A stretch of DNA of 46,380 nucleotides from Cystobacter ferrugineus. Its GTDB lineage: Bacteria > Myxococcota > Myxococcia > Myxococcales > Myxococcaceae. Made by a program: the position numbers and the translations under genes. The stretch lies in contig NZ_MPIN01000003.1 in assembly GCF_001887355.1 (NCBI RefSeq), positions 639,897 through 686,276 on the forward strand, in the 5' to 3' direction. Below, piece after piece: positions 33,624 through 43,100 of the stretch (positions are counted from its first letter, which is position 1; each line of letters starts with the position of its first letter). The notes beneath the pieces were generated by a model. The model worked only from the letters and a program-made list of their open reading frames with translations. It made no database searches and was not told where the DNA came from.

Positions 33624-35343
33624 TCTTGTTGCCCAGCCACCGGCTCACGCGCACCTTGCCGAAGCGCTTGCCGAACAGGAACCAGGTGAAGGTGGCCCCG
33701 AAGAGCCCCGCCGACAGGGCGAGCCCCAACAAGCCCAGCACCGGCAGGCCGTGGAACTGCCAGGGCCCCGTCTGCGCGAAGGAGATGAACACCCCCACGA
33801 TGGTGCCGCACGCGCACAGGCCCAGGAACATCACCAGCGCCGCGCTGCGCAGGCTGTCGTTGAGCCGGTCGAACTGCTCGGCCCGCACCGTCACGCTGAA
33901 CTTCCCCGACTCCAGATCCAACAGGATCTGCGACAACTGAGTGGGCAGGTCCGCCGCCATCGACTGGAAGCGCAAGAGGGTGCGCATCAGCCCGCCCTGG
34001 AGCTGGCTCGGATCGTACCGGTCCGCGAGCAGCTCCTTGGCGTAGGGCATCGCCACCTCGAGCACGTTCATGTCCGGGTAGAGGCTGCGCAGCATGCCCT
34101 CGGTGGCCACCGAGGCCCGGCCGAGCAGGGCGTACTCCTTGGGCACGCGGATGTGGTAGCGCACCGCCAGGTCCAACAGGTCGCGCATGAGGCTGCGCGA
34201 GTCCACCTCGCCCAGCGTCGTGGTGAGGTACTTGCCGAGCAGCGTCTCGATGTCGTTGCGGAAGCCCATCAGGTTGGCGCGCGAGTCCGGCGCGCCCACG
34301 CGGTAGAGGATGCGCGCCACCGAGTCGCTGTCCTTGAGCGCCACCGCCATCACCAGCATGACGAGCGTCTCCTGCATGACGCGCGTGAGCCGGCCCACCA
34401 CGCCGAAGTCCAGGAGCGCCAGCCGGTTGCCCTCCAGCACGAGCAGGTTGCCCGGGTGCGGATCCCCATGGAACAACCCGTCCTCGAAGAGCTGCCGGAA
34501 GCTCGTGTCGAGGATGTGGCCGGCCACCTCGCGCCGGTCCTCGGGTGAGAGCTGCGCCTGGCTCACCTTCACCCCCCGGACGAACTCCATCGTCAGCACC
34601 GTGCGGCTGCTGAGCGCCTCGTACACGCGCGGAATCGTCATGTACGGCCGGTTGCGGTGGTTCTCGAGGAAGGCGCGGATGTTGGCCGCCTCGTGCACGA
34701 AGTCCAGCTCCTCGTGGATGGCCCGGTCGAACTCGTCGATGATGCCCGTGGGGGAGTAGAGGCTCGTCTCCTCCACCACGGCCTCCAGGAGCCGCGCGAG
34801 CGAGCGCAGCACGGCCAGGTCCGAGTCGATCTGCTCGGCGATGCCCGGCCGCTGCACCTTCACCACCACCTCGTCGCCCTCGAGCGTCACCGCGCGGTGC
34901 ACCTGGGCGATGGACGCCGCGGCCAGGGGCTTGGGATCGATCTCCCGGAAGAGCTCCGAGGCGTCGCTGCCGAGCGACTCGCGGATGCGCGCGTACACCT
35001 CCTCGAGGGGGAAGGGCTCCACGTGATCCTGCAGCGTGGCCAGCTCCTCGATGTACTCGCCGGGCAGCAGGTCCGCGCGCGTGGAGAGCACCTGCCCGAG
35101 CTTCACGAACGAGGGGCCCAGGTCATTGAGCAACATGCGGAAGCGCCGCGCGGTGCTGGCGCGCTGGGTCTCGGCGGAGACCTCCACCTTCTCGCGGCGC
35201 CCGAGTATGCGCCAGACCCCGGCCCGTTCGAACCACTCGCCGAAGCCGTGGCGCGCTGCGATGACCCCAATCTGCCGGAGGCGGTTCAAGTCCTGGAAGA
35301 GCACGGTGGGCGGCACCTTTCCACGGGCCTGGGCGTCCGGCAA
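33610..35343 (-). CDS. ABC1/UbiB-family atypical kinase
   Basis: A 577-residue protein of the UbiB/ADCK family, which supports ubiquinone or other isoprenoid-lipid metabolism through an unusual ATPase/kinase fold. Hallmarks are the KxGQ motif FVKLGQVLSTR (Lys81), the Ala-rich loop AAASIAQVH (141-149) that replaces the kinase Gly-rich loop, VVVKVQRPG with Lys162, the catalytic FHGDPHPGNLL (291-301) and the metal-binding DFG (312-314). Two C-terminal hydrophobic helices (about 515-565) anchor it in the membrane, as in UbiB. All key residues are present, so it should be active. It follows nhaA by 12 bases on the same strand. Which lipid pathway it serves cannot be told from sequence. Confidence 0.92.
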   Translation of the reverse strand: MPDAQARGKVPPTVLFQDLNRLRQIGVIAARHGFGEWFERAGVWRILGRREKVEVSAETQRASTARRFRMLLNDLGPSFVKLGQVLSTRADLLPGEYIEELATLQDHVEPFPLEEVYARIRESLGSDASELFREIDPKPLAAASIAQVHRAVTLEGDEVVVKVQRPGIAEQIDSDLAVLRSLARLLEAVVEETSLYSPTGIIDEFDRAIHEELDFVHEAANIRAFLENHRNRPYMTIPRVYEALSSRTVLTMEFVRGVKVSQAQLSPEDRREVAGHILDTSFRQLFEDGLFHGDPHPGNLLVLEGNRLALLDFGVVGRLTRVMQETLVMLVMAVALKDSDSVARILYRVGAPDSRANLMGFRNDIETLLGKYLTTTLGEVDSRSLMRDLLDLAVRYHIRVPKEYALLGRASVATEGMLRSLYPDMNVLEVAMPYAKELLADRYDPSQLQGGLMRTLLRFQSMAADLPTQLSQILLDLESGKFSVTVRAEQFDRLNDSLRSAALVMFLGLCACGTIVGVFISFAQTGPWQFHGLPVLGLLGLALSAGLFGATFTWFLFGKRFGKVRVSRWLGNKKPQR

Positions 35344-35355
35344 ACCCCAAGAATT

Positions 35356-36714
35356 TCAGGGTGCGTCCGTTCTCGACTCCGGCGCGGGCTCGAGCGCGGC
35401 AGGGGCCTTGGCGAAGCGCAGCAGCAGGTAGCCCACCACCGCCGACAGGAGCGAGCCCAGCAGGATGCCCAGCTTCGCCTCGGCCAGCAGGTGCGGCTCG
35501 TTCGCGAACGCCAGCCCCGCGACGAACAGCGCCACCGTGAAACCGATGCCCGCCACCACCGCCACTCCATGCAACTGCCCGAGCCGTGCCCGGCCCGGCA
35601 TCTCCGCCAGCCCCGCCTTCACGCTCGCCCAGGTGAACAGGAAGATGCCCGCCTGCTTGCCCAGGAACAGGCCGGCCATCACCCCCAGGGGCAGGGGGGC
35701 GAGCAGATCCGACAGGTGCATGCCTCGCACGGAGATGCCGGAGTTGGCCAGGGCGAACAGGGGGACGATTCCGTAGCCCACCCAGCCGTGCCACAGGTGC
35801 ACGAAGCGGGTGAGGGGTGGCTCGATGTCCTCCAGGCGCTCCTCGATGTACAGCAACTGACTGCTGCGCACCTCCTCGTCCTCGGGCTCGTTGAGGAGCT
35901 GGGCGACGAACCCGTGCAGCTCCCGCAGCACCTCCCGGCCGCGGCGCGTGGGGCGCGCGGGAATCATCATGCCGGTGATCACCCCGGCGATGGTGGCGTG
36001 GATGCCGCCGTGGTGCAGGGCGTACCAGAGCGCCGCGCCCAGCACCGCGTACACCACGCCATTGCGCACGTAGTAATGGTTGCAGGCCGCCAACACGAGG
36101 GTGACACCCAGTGCCCCGAGCAACCACGCCACGTGCAGTCCCGAGCCGTAGAAGAGGGCGATGACCAGGATGCCGCCGATGTCGTCGAAGATGGCGAGCG
36201 CCGTGAGGAACACCACCAGGCCATGGCTCACCCGGCCCTTGAGCAGGGTGAGACACCCGATGGCGAAGGCGATGTCGGTGGCCATGGGGATGGCCCAGCC
36301 CTTGATCGCCGGCGTGCCCGCGTTGAACGCTGCGTAGAAAGCCGCCGGCACCACCATGCCGCCCAGCGCGGCGATGAGCGGCAGCAGGGCCCGGGAGGGG
36401 GAGCGCAGCTCGCCCGTGGCCAGCTCGCGCTTGATCTCCATCCCCACCAGGAAGAAGAAGATCGCCATCAACCCGTCGTTGATGAACTCTCGCGCGGTGA
36501 AGTGGAAGAGGGCCTCGCCCACGCCGAGCGCCAGGGGGGCCTCGAAGATCGCCTCGTAGGTGTGGGCCCACGGGGAGTTGGCCCAGAGCATGGCCACCAC
36601 GGCGCACAGCGCCAGGAGGATGCCGCTGCTGGCCTCGAGCTTGAAGAAGGCCTGAACGGGCGCGACGGCGACCCGGAACAGTCGGGGGACGGGGGGCACG
36701 GGGCGAGGGTCCAT
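35356..36714 (-). CDS. nhaA: Na+/H+ antiporter NhaA
   Basis: A 452-residue integral membrane protein with about twelve helices. NhaA exports Na+ (or Li+) in exchange for protons and helps control cytoplasmic pH and salt. Clear motifs are SSGILLALCAVVAMLWANS (first helix), FFFLVGMEIKRELATGEL, the ion-site ATDIAFAIG (Asp147) and LAIFDDIGGILVIA with the paired Asp177-Asp178, followed by HHGGIHATIAGVITGM and GIGFTVALFVAGLAF. A loop insert of about 30 acidic residues precedes the later helices (LLNEPEDEEVRSS). Start uncertain: ATG 36714 gives the usual N-terminus; a GTG at 36753 would add 13 residues. It is divergent from mutS and probably cotranscribed with the kinase gene. Confidence 0.95.
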   Translation of the reverse strand: MDPRPVPPVPRLFRVAVAPVQAFFKLEASSGILLALCAVVAMLWANSPWAHTYEAIFEAPLALGVGEALFHFTAREFINDGLMAIFFFLVGMEIKRELATGELRSPSRALLPLIAALGGMVVPAAFYAAFNAGTPAIKGWAIPMATDIAFAIGCLTLLKGRVSHGLVVFLTALAIFDDIGGILVIALFYGSGLHVAWLLGALGVTLVLAACNHYYVRNGVVYAVLGAALWYALHHGGIHATIAGVITGMMIPARPTRRGREVLRELHGFVAQLLNEPEDEEVRSSQLLYIEERLEDIEPPLTRFVHLWHGWVGYGIVPLFALANSGISVRGMHLSDLLAPLPLGVMAGLFLGKQAGIFLFTWASVKAGLAEMPGRARLGQLHGVAVVAGIGFTVALFVAGLAFANEPHLLAEAKLGILLGSLLSAVVGYLLLRFAKAPAALEPAPESRTDAP

Positions 36715-36908
36715 GGTTTGGGACAGTTCGCACACCTCCCCCTCGGGGACCACGGTTTTGGTCGGGGCTCACACCGATTTTCCTCAACCCGGGGCGTCTG
36801 CCCTCCGGGCAGGCGTGGGCCCATGGGCGGAGTAGGCGTGAACGGGTGGACGGCGGAGGTCAGATGTTCTGTTGATCCCCGACGGGACGCGTGAGACAAG
36901 AGGCGGCG

Positions 36909-39644
36909 ATGGGCGCGACGCAGGCGAAGGCAGTCAAGGGAAGCGGGGACGAGGTCGAGGCGGCGGTGGAGGGGGCGGGCGAGCCCTCGGCCGGGGCGCG
37001 GGAGATTGGCGCGCTCACCCCGATGATGCGGCAGTACCTCGAGGTGAAGGCGCTCAATCCGGACGCCATCCTCTTCTTCCGGCTGGGGGACTTCTACGAG
37101 ATGTTCTTCGAGGACGCGGTGCGTGCCTCGGAGCTCTTGCAGATCACCCTCACCGCGCGGGCGAAGAACGCGGAGAAGGTGCCGATGGCGGGGGTGCCGT
37201 ACCACTCGGCGCGGCGCTACATCGCGCGGCTGGTGGAGCACGGGCTCAAGGTGGCCATCTGCGAGCAGGTGGAGGAGCCGGGGGCCGGGCCGGGCATCGT
37301 CCGGCGCGAGGTGACGCGGATCATCACGCCCGGCATGGTGCTGGACGAGGAGGCGCTGGAGCCGCGCGCGAGCAACTTCCTGGCGGCGGTGTACCCGGGG
37401 GCCGAGGGCTTCGGGGCGGCGCTGCTGGAGGCGTCCACGGGCGAGTTCTTCTCCCTGGAGGCGGAGACGACGCAGGAGCTGGTGGAGGCGCTGGCTCGGG
37501 TGGAGCCGCGCGAGCTGCTGGTGCCGGAGGGATATCGGGACTCGCCGGAGACGGCCCTGGTGGTGTCCCGGCTCACGCGCGCGCCGGCGGTGGCGGAGCT
37601 GGAGAAGGCGGCGTTCGAGCCCGCGCGGGCCGCGGCGTTCCTGCGGGGCCACTTCGCGGTGCAGTCGCTGGAGGCGTTCGGGTTGCAGGACTCGCCCCTG
37701 GCCACGGGGGCGGCGGGCGCGGCGCTGCGCTACCTCAAGGACACGCAGAAGACGGACGCGGCGCACGTGGATCGGCTCAGCCGCCAGCATCGCGGTGGGC
37801 ACCTGCTGATGGACGAGTCCTCGCGGGCCAACCTCGAGGTGCTGCGCACGCTGCGTGATGGTGGGCGCAAGGGCTCGCTGCTGGGAGTGTTGGATCGGAC
37901 GGCCACGGGGCTGGGCGCGCGCAAGCTGGCGCGCTGGCTCGGGGCGCCTTTGTGTTCGCGGCCGGAGATCACCGCGCGCCTGGACGCCGTGGAGGAGTTG
38001 TCGCAGCGCAGCGTCTGGCGCGAGGAGCTGACGGTGGCCCTCAAGGAGGTGGGGGACATCGAGCGGCTGTGCGGCCGGCTGTCGCTGGGGGCGGGCAACG
38101 CACGGGACTTGAGGGGGCTCGCGGTGTCGCTGGCGCAGTTGCCGCGGCTCGCGGCGGTGCTGGCGCGGTGCGAGGCGGGGCTGCTCAAGGCCCTTGCGGG
38201 GCCGCTCGGGGCGTTGCCAGAGCTGACGGAGCTGCTCCTGCGGGCGGTGGTGGACGAGCCGCCGGCGACGCTCAAGGAGGGCAACTTCATCCGTCCGGGC
38301 TTCCATGCCGAGCTGGACAAGCTGGTGGCGCTCGCCACGCAGGGCAAGGACTACCTGCTGCAGATTGAGACGCGCGAGAAGGAGCGCACGGGCATCGGCT
38401 CGCTGAAGGTCCGCTACAACCGGGTGTTCGGGTACTACCTGGAGGTGACGAAGTCGAACCTGCACCTGGTGCCGGCGGACTACATCCGCAAGCAGACGAT
38501 GGCGGGGGCCGAGCGCTTCATCACGCCCGAGCTCAAGGAGTACGAGGAGAAGGTCCTCACGGCGGACGAGCAGCGGGGCACGCTGGAACTGGAGCTGTTC
38601 GAGCAGCTTCGGGCGCAGGTGGTGAAGGAGGCGCCGCGGCTGCGCTCGGCGGCGGAGGCGGTGGCCACGGCGGACGCGTTGTTGTCGCTGGCGCGGTGCG
38701 CGGCCGAGTACGGCTATGTGCGGCCGGTGGTGGACGACTCCGAGGTGCTGAGCATCACGGGCGGGCGCCATCCGGTGGTGGAGCGGGTGTTGGGGGCGGG
38801 GGAGGCGTTCGTCCCCAACGACGTGAAGATGGACTCGGGCGAGTCGCAGATCCTCATCATCACGGGCCCGAACATGGCGGGAAAGAGCACGGTGATGCGG
38901 CAGGTGGCGCTCACGGTGCTGATGGCGCAGGTGGGCTCGTTCGTGCCGGCGAGCGCGGCGCGGATTGGGCTGTGCGACCGGATCTTCACGCGCGTGGGGG
39001 CGGCGGACAACCTGGCGCGGGGGCAGTCCACCTTCATGGTGGAGATGACGGAGACGAGCCACATCCTGCACCACGCCACGCGGCGCAGCCTGGTGGTGCT
39101 GGACGAGATTGGCCGGGGCACGTCCACGTATGACGGCCTGTCCATCGCGTGGGCGGTGGCCGAGCACCTGCACGACAAGTGTGGGGCGCGCACGCTCTTC
39201 GCCACGCACTACCACGAGCTGGTGGATCTGGCGCGGGAGAAGCCGCGGGTGAAGAACCTGTGCATCGCCGTGCGCGAGCAGGGGGGCAAGGTGCTCTTCC
39301 TGCGCAAGCTGGTGTCGGGTGGGGCCAACCGCTCGTATGGCATTGAAGTGGCGAAGCTCGCGGGCCTGCCGCCGGAGGTGGTGGCGCGGGCCCGGGACAT
39401 CCTGCAGAACCTGGAGTCGGGGGAGTTCGACGACAATGGGAAGCCCCGGTTGGCGCGGCGCGGTTCCCGGGCGTCGGCGCCAGCACCGGGTCAGCTCGGC
39501 CTGTTCGGGGGAGGAGGGCCGAAGCTGGAGCCCGCGCAGCAGAAGGTGCTGGAGTCGCTCAAGGCCACGAAGGTGGACGAGCTGACGCCGCTCGAGGCCC
39601 TCAACCTGCTGGCGGCGTTCCAGCGGGAGCTGAAGTCGTCTTGA
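36909..39644 (+). CDS. mutS: DNA mismatch repair protein MutS
   Basis: A 911-residue MutS1. It recognises mismatches and small loops in DNA and recruits MutL. The mismatch-reading Phe-x-Glu motif is in LGDFYEMFFEDA (Phe62, Glu64). The connector and lever domains follow, then the ATPase domain with Walker A GPNMAGKST (about 653-661), Walker B with DEIGRGTSTYDG (about 731-742) and THYHEL. A C-terminal Gly-rich linker and a small helical end (VDELTPLEALNLLAAFQREL) complete it. The ATG at 36909 is chosen because AAGAGG lies five bases before it; an upstream GTG at 36891 adds six residues with no good site. It has about 35 residues of extra N-terminal low complexity. Confidence 0.98.
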   Translation: MGATQAKAVKGSGDEVEAAVEGAGEPSAGAREIGALTPMMRQYLEVKALNPDAILFFRLGDFYEMFFEDAVRASELLQITLTARAKNAEKVPMAGVPYHSARRYIARLVEHGLKVAICEQVEEPGAGPGIVRREVTRIITPGMVLDEEALEPRASNFLAAVYPGAEGFGAALLEASTGEFFSLEAETTQELVEALARVEPRELLVPEGYRDSPETALVVSRLTRAPAVAELEKAAFEPARAAAFLRGHFAVQSLEAFGLQDSPLATGAAGAALRYLKDTQKTDAAHVDRLSRQHRGGHLLMDESSRANLEVLRTLRDGGRKGSLLGVLDRTATGLGARKLARWLGAPLCSRPEITARLDAVEELSQRSVWREELTVALKEVGDIERLCGRLSLGAGNARDLRGLAVSLAQLPRLAAVLARCEAGLLKALAGPLGALPELTELLLRAVVDEPPATLKEGNFIRPGFHAELDKLVALATQGKDYLLQIETREKERTGIGSLKVRYNRVFGYYLEVTKSNLHLVPADYIRKQTMAGAERFITPELKEYEEKVLTADEQRGTLELELFEQLRAQVVKEAPRLRSAAEAVATADALLSLARCAAEYGYVRPVVDDSEVLSITGGRHPVVERVLGAGEAFVPNDVKMDSGESQILIITGPNMAGKSTVMRQVALTVLMAQVGSFVPASAARIGLCDRIFTRVGAADNLARGQSTFMVEMTETSHILHHATRRSLVVLDEIGRGTSTYDGLSIAWAVAEHLHDKCGARTLFATHYHELVDLAREKPRVKNLCIAVREQGGKVLFLRKLVSGGANRSYGIEVAKLAGLPPEVVARARDILQNLESGEFDDNGKPRLARRGSRASAPAPGQLGLFGGGGPKLEPAQQKVLESLKATKVDELTPLEALNLLAAFQRELKSS

Positions 39645-39707
39645 TGTCGCGCCGTTGAGGCTCCACCCGCCCGAGGGTGGCCCGAGCAGAGGCGCCTCGG
39701 AGCCGAA

Positions 39708-39736
39708 CCCCAGCCAGCAGGTGGAGCTGGCTGGGG
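39708..39736. terminator. Perfect 10-bp-stem hairpin between mutS and the convergent lipoprotein gene
   Basis: CCCCAGCCAG (39708-39717) and CTGGCTGGGG (39727-39736) are exact complements around a 9-base loop. It lies 63 bases after the mutS stop and 32 bases beyond the end of the opposite gene, ideally placed as a bidirectional terminator. There is no U-run on either side. Confidence 0.55.
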
Positions 39737-39768
39737 ACTGACGGACATGGGATACTCAACCCATATCG

Positions 39769-41889
39769 TCAGTTGGTGCACTGCGTATCAGAGCCGTTAT
39801 TGCCCGCGGAGTTGTTGGACGCGGGGCTGAAGAAGTCGGTGGTGACCGGCGTGGTGTTCTGCCGGTCCCCCTTGCTCACGGTCACCGCGCAGCCCTTGGC
39901 CTGGCTGAACGAGCTGTGTGTCACGAAGGGGCCAATCTCCCTGTACACATTCAGCGCGCCCTCGCCGAGAATGCCATAGCTGGAAGAAACGCCGCTTGCG
40001 TTCCCTCCGTTGGCGACAACGACGTAGTCGAGCTGGCTCCCTTCGGCGTACCAGAAATGCAGGCCACGCCAATGCCCACGCGGAGCGGGCTCACTGTCCG
40101 CGACGAATCGGATGGGCTCCGCCGACGTGCCCTTGGCGCTCAGCGAGCCGCGCGTGTCGCCGAAGCCGACCCAGAGCGCCGTGCCTGGGGCGAACAAGAT
40201 GGTCGTCCCAGGGGCGATGGTCAATGTCGCAGCCGGAAAGGGGGCGGCCACTCCCACGAGCATGTCAGGATTAGTGATGAGGTAGGGAACGCTGAGTCGG
40301 GACCACGTCTGGGTCCTGGTGACATCGCCATTATTGATTTCCACGACGTTGGTGCCGTTCCCAGTGAAGACGGTGTCCTGGGGAATGGTGGGAACAGCGT
40401 CGGCCTCCAGCGTGATGGGGTAAGTGCCGTTATCGCGAGACGTCAGCCGGCTCGAGCCCATGCCAAGGCTCCCCCCGTTGGTCAGGAAGATGCCGGAGTG
40501 GCTGCTCTTCTGCACGACTACATCGTTCATGACGAAGGTGTTTGCACCTTCTGGAACTCCGAACAGATCTCCGAAAATGGTCAGGTTGCCCGGTCCAGCG
40601 AAGGGATACTGTACTGAATCCGGCTTCTCGCCCGCGTACTCGATGGTGGCATGGGAGATGCGTCCGGGATTGCTGGCTTTGTTCATCACATTCACGCCCG
40701 ACCAATGCCCGGGCTTGGGCTGGTCCGAATCGGCCGTGAAAAGGACGGGATTCTGGGCCGTTCCGTCCACCACCAGCGCGCCCAGGAAGCCTTTGCTCCC
40801 TACGTAGAGCAATGACTTGGCGCCAAAGCGTAACACCGACCCGGCGGAGATCGTGAGAGTTGCCAGGGACTTGTCGCCATTGATTTTCATGGGTTGAGGG
40901 ATGACGAAGGGGACGCCGGGGTTGGGCCAGGTCAGGGTGCGCGAGACATGGCCGCGCAACTCCACGGCGTTGGACGCATTACCGGACAGGGTGCCCAATG
41001 GCGGCAGGGAGTCGGCCTGGTTGGCTCCGATGACAATGGCGGGGCCCTTGCTGCCGGAGACGGACAGACGGGCTGAACCGGGGCCAAAGATACTGCCGTC
41101 ATCCGCGACGAGCACGCCCACCGCTCCACTGTCGCGCACCGACACGTCGCGCAGCACGGGGGCCGCCTGCTCATTGATGACGAGACAGCCGCCTTCTCCC
41201 GTGGGCGCGCCACAATGACTCACCGTGACATGGTCCAGTCGTGCAACGCTCTCCGTGGTGGCGAGCAGGAGCCCATTCCAGGAGCCCGGGGTGACGCGAT
41301 CCTGGCCCTCCAGGAGGATGGGGGCCTCTGGCGTGCCCTCGGCCAGGAGCGTACCATCAAACAAGCGCAGCCCTGCTTCGGCGGCGAAGCGTACCACGAC
41401 GCCCGGCTCCAAGGTGAGCGAGCCGGACATGAACACGGTGAGATCGAAGGTCACCAGGTGGGGATTGTCGGCGGCTCGCCAGGTCTCCGCCGTGATGACA
41501 TCTCTGGAATGGATGGTCGGGGACTTGGGGGTGATGGCGAGAGAGTTCTCCCCCTGGATCAGGCTGTCACCGGAGCGGGCACTGGCGCGGATGGCCACGT
41601 TGCCACTGAACGCGGCCGCGGTGGTGACCTTGCCCGAGGCATCCACCCGGGCGAGGGTCTCATCACCGGAGGTCCAGGTGTAGGCCTCAACGGAGATGGG
41701 CGCGCCCTCCTGATCCGTGGCGCTGGCGGTGCACTGTGCGTCCTGGCCGGCCACCAGCGAGGTGGGCGTACACGTGACGGAAATCTTGTCGAGCCGTGGG
41801 CCTGGGGGGTTGGGCTCCGGCGGTTGACTGGGGCACCCCGCGAGAATCAGGAGCGATGGAAGCCACGGGAGAGCCTTGCTGAACTTCAT
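39769..41889 (-). CDS. Lipoprotein with Ig-like and right-handed parallel beta-helix domains
   Basis: A 706-residue surface or periplasmic lipoprotein. The signal ends in lipobox LILAGC (Cys19), followed by a Pro-rich spacer. Residues about 33-125 look like a bacterial Ig-like (BIG2) domain (ISVTCTPTSLVAGQDAQCTA ... VDASGKVTTAAAFSGNVAIR). From about 140 to the end the protein has beta-helix rungs, including three recurrent blocks of the type LTLEPGVVVRFAAEAGLRLF, LTISAGSVLRFGAKSLLYVG and LTIAPGTTILFAPGTALWVG, each followed by a GTxxxPI.F segment. This repeat of roughly 190-200 residues suggests internal triplication. No catalytic residues of polysaccharide lyases are evident. It stands alone between mutS and a divergent orphan gene; the function is unknown, probably adhesive or structural. 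Confidence 0.8.
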   Translation of the reverse strand: MKFSKALPWLPSLLILAGCPSQPPEPNPPGPRLDKISVTCTPTSLVAGQDAQCTASATDQEGAPISVEAYTWTSGDETLARVDASGKVTTAAAFSGNVAIRASARSGDSLIQGENSLAITPKSPTIHSRDVITAETWRAADNPHLVTFDLTVFMSGSLTLEPGVVVRFAAEAGLRLFDGTLLAEGTPEAPILLEGQDRVTPGSWNGLLLATTESVARLDHVTVSHCGAPTGEGGCLVINEQAAPVLRDVSVRDSGAVGVLVADDGSIFGPGSARLSVSGSKGPAIVIGANQADSLPPLGTLSGNASNAVELRGHVSRTLTWPNPGVPFVIPQPMKINGDKSLATLTISAGSVLRFGAKSLLYVGSKGFLGALVVDGTAQNPVLFTADSDQPKPGHWSGVNVMNKASNPGRISHATIEYAGEKPDSVQYPFAGPGNLTIFGDLFGVPEGANTFVMNDVVVQKSSHSGIFLTNGGSLGMGSSRLTSRDNGTYPITLEADAVPTIPQDTVFTGNGTNVVEINNGDVTRTQTWSRLSVPYLITNPDMLVGVAAPFPAATLTIAPGTTILFAPGTALWVGFGDTRGSLSAKGTSAEPIRFVADSEPAPRGHWRGLHFWYAEGSQLDYVVVANGGNASGVSSSYGILGEGALNVYREIGPFVTHSSFSQAKGCAVTVSKGDRQNTTPVTTDFFSPASNNSAGNNGSDTQCTN

Positions 41890-42028
41890 GCGGTATGGAC
41901 TCCTTTCCTACGAACGGCCGGATGATAGGACGAATTGATCGCGAGTTGGACGGAGCCTCGATGGGCCCGCCTTCCCGTCTGGCTGCCCGTGCGTTGCGAC
42001 CTTGGTTCGCACCCGATAATCTGCCTCC

Positions 42029-43033
42029 ATGCGAGCGGATGGCGCCACGGGGGTTGATTCAGTGGGGGCGGGGAGGGTGGAGACCTTGGCGCTCGAGGGC
42101 ATCAGCTCTCAATCGGCCTACGAGTCCTTCCTCCCCGCAGCGAAGGCCCTCGAGCCCGGCTTCATCGAGGAGTGCTGCGCCGATATCGTCCTCGCCTACC
42201 AGGTTGTTCGTCACGCGGTGGAGCAGGTCCTGGGCACGGGGGCCACGAGCGTGAGCGAGTTGCCTCACGTCAACGTCGCGGACCTCTCGCTGCTCCCTCG
42301 TCTCGTGCAGGGGCTGGCCTACGCCGCGCTCCGGGTGGAACGGGAACGCGAGGCGGCCTCGTTCGGCCCTCTGTTCGAGCGTGCTCAACAGGTGCGGCGC
42401 AGGTTGCGCAAGGCCGCGGATGCCCTCGCCGAGGCCCAGCTCCTGCCGGATTCGGATATCGACGAGGTCTGGCTTCACGAGCGTCAGGATGTCCTGGACG
42501 ACTGCCTGTCGCTCGTGGCGTTGTTTCGAAGGAACGCGGCGAGAATCGCGAGCCGCTCCCCGGTAACCGTCATCGAGGTCGACGCGGCGGAGCAGCTCGT
42601 CGGGCAGTTGCGCACGGTGCTCGGGCAGCAAACCAGCGTGAGGCAGGAGGAAAACCCGCTCTTCCGTGCCATCGAGATGCGAGACCGGTTCTGGACGCTA
42701 CTCCTCCAACGCTACGATATGCTCTGGAGGTGTGGGGCCTGGCTCTACGGCCGTGCGGTGGCGGAGCGAGTCCCCCCGCTGCCTGTGCGTCCGGCCCTGG
42801 TCCGGCCCAACCCGGGCGGCGTGATGGATGGGGCGGCCCCTCGCGCGGACATGGTACCGCCGCGAAGTCTGAGCACCCCGGGCCTCGTGCCCATGCGGGG
42901 AGGCAGCCCGGCCTCTGCCTCCAGGACACCCGAGCGGACCATGTCCCGGCACCTGGACGAGCTGCAGCGGGAGATGGATCGTAAGACGCGCTTCCTGGTC
43001 CGCATCGGTGCCATTCCTTCCGCGCGCCGATGA
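42029..43033 (+). CDS. Hypothetical helical protein, family unknown
   Basis: A 334-residue protein I do not recognise. There is no signal peptide or membrane helix. Residues about 30-235 are mainly amphipathic helices (RLVQGLAYAALRVEREREAA, FERAQQVRRRLRKAADALAE, LHERQDVLDDCLSLVALFRR) that could form a helical bundle. Residues about 245-310 are Pro/Gly/Arg-rich and probably disordered. A last short helix (RHLDELQREMDRKTRFLVRI) ends the chain. The codon pattern is that of a real GC-rich gene (third positions mostly G/C). It is flanked by oppositely oriented genes on both sides, so it is a single-gene unit with a 139-base upstream region. The start at the ATG 42029 is the most upstream in frame; a later start is possible. 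Confidence 0.65.
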   Translation: MRADGATGVDSVGAGRVETLALEGISSQSAYESFLPAAKALEPGFIEECCADIVLAYQVVRHAVEQVLGTGATSVSELPHVNVADLSLLPRLVQGLAYAALRVEREREAASFGPLFERAQQVRRRLRKAADALAEAQLLPDSDIDEVWLHERQDVLDDCLSLVALFRRNAARIASRSPVTVIEVDAAEQLVGQLRTVLGQQTSVRQEENPLFRAIEMRDRFWTLLLQRYDMLWRCGAWLYGRAVAERVPPLPVRPALVRPNPGGVMDGAAPRADMVPPRSLSTPGLVPMRGGSPASASRTPERTMSRHLDELQREMDRKTRFLVRIGAIPSARR

Positions 43034-43064
43034 AACCGCCCCAGCCTGCCTTCCGGGGCGGGTT
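43034..43064. terminator. GC-rich hairpin after the orphan gene
   Basis: CCGCCCC (43036-43042) pairs with GGGGCGG (43055-43061) over a 12-base loop, extended by AA/TT pairs around a single bulged G. It begins immediately after the stop of the 42029-43033 gene and lies 37 bases before the end of the convergent OmpA-family gene. No U-run follows. Confidence 0.45.
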
Positions 43065-43100
43065 GCGGATGACAGGTGGGGGACGACTACGGGGGCGTCG

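Noticed and set aside
36468-39215. Minus-strand open frame of 915 codons opposite mutS and entering nhaA
   Set aside because: mutS and nhaA are unambiguous; the frame is an arginine-rich shadow.
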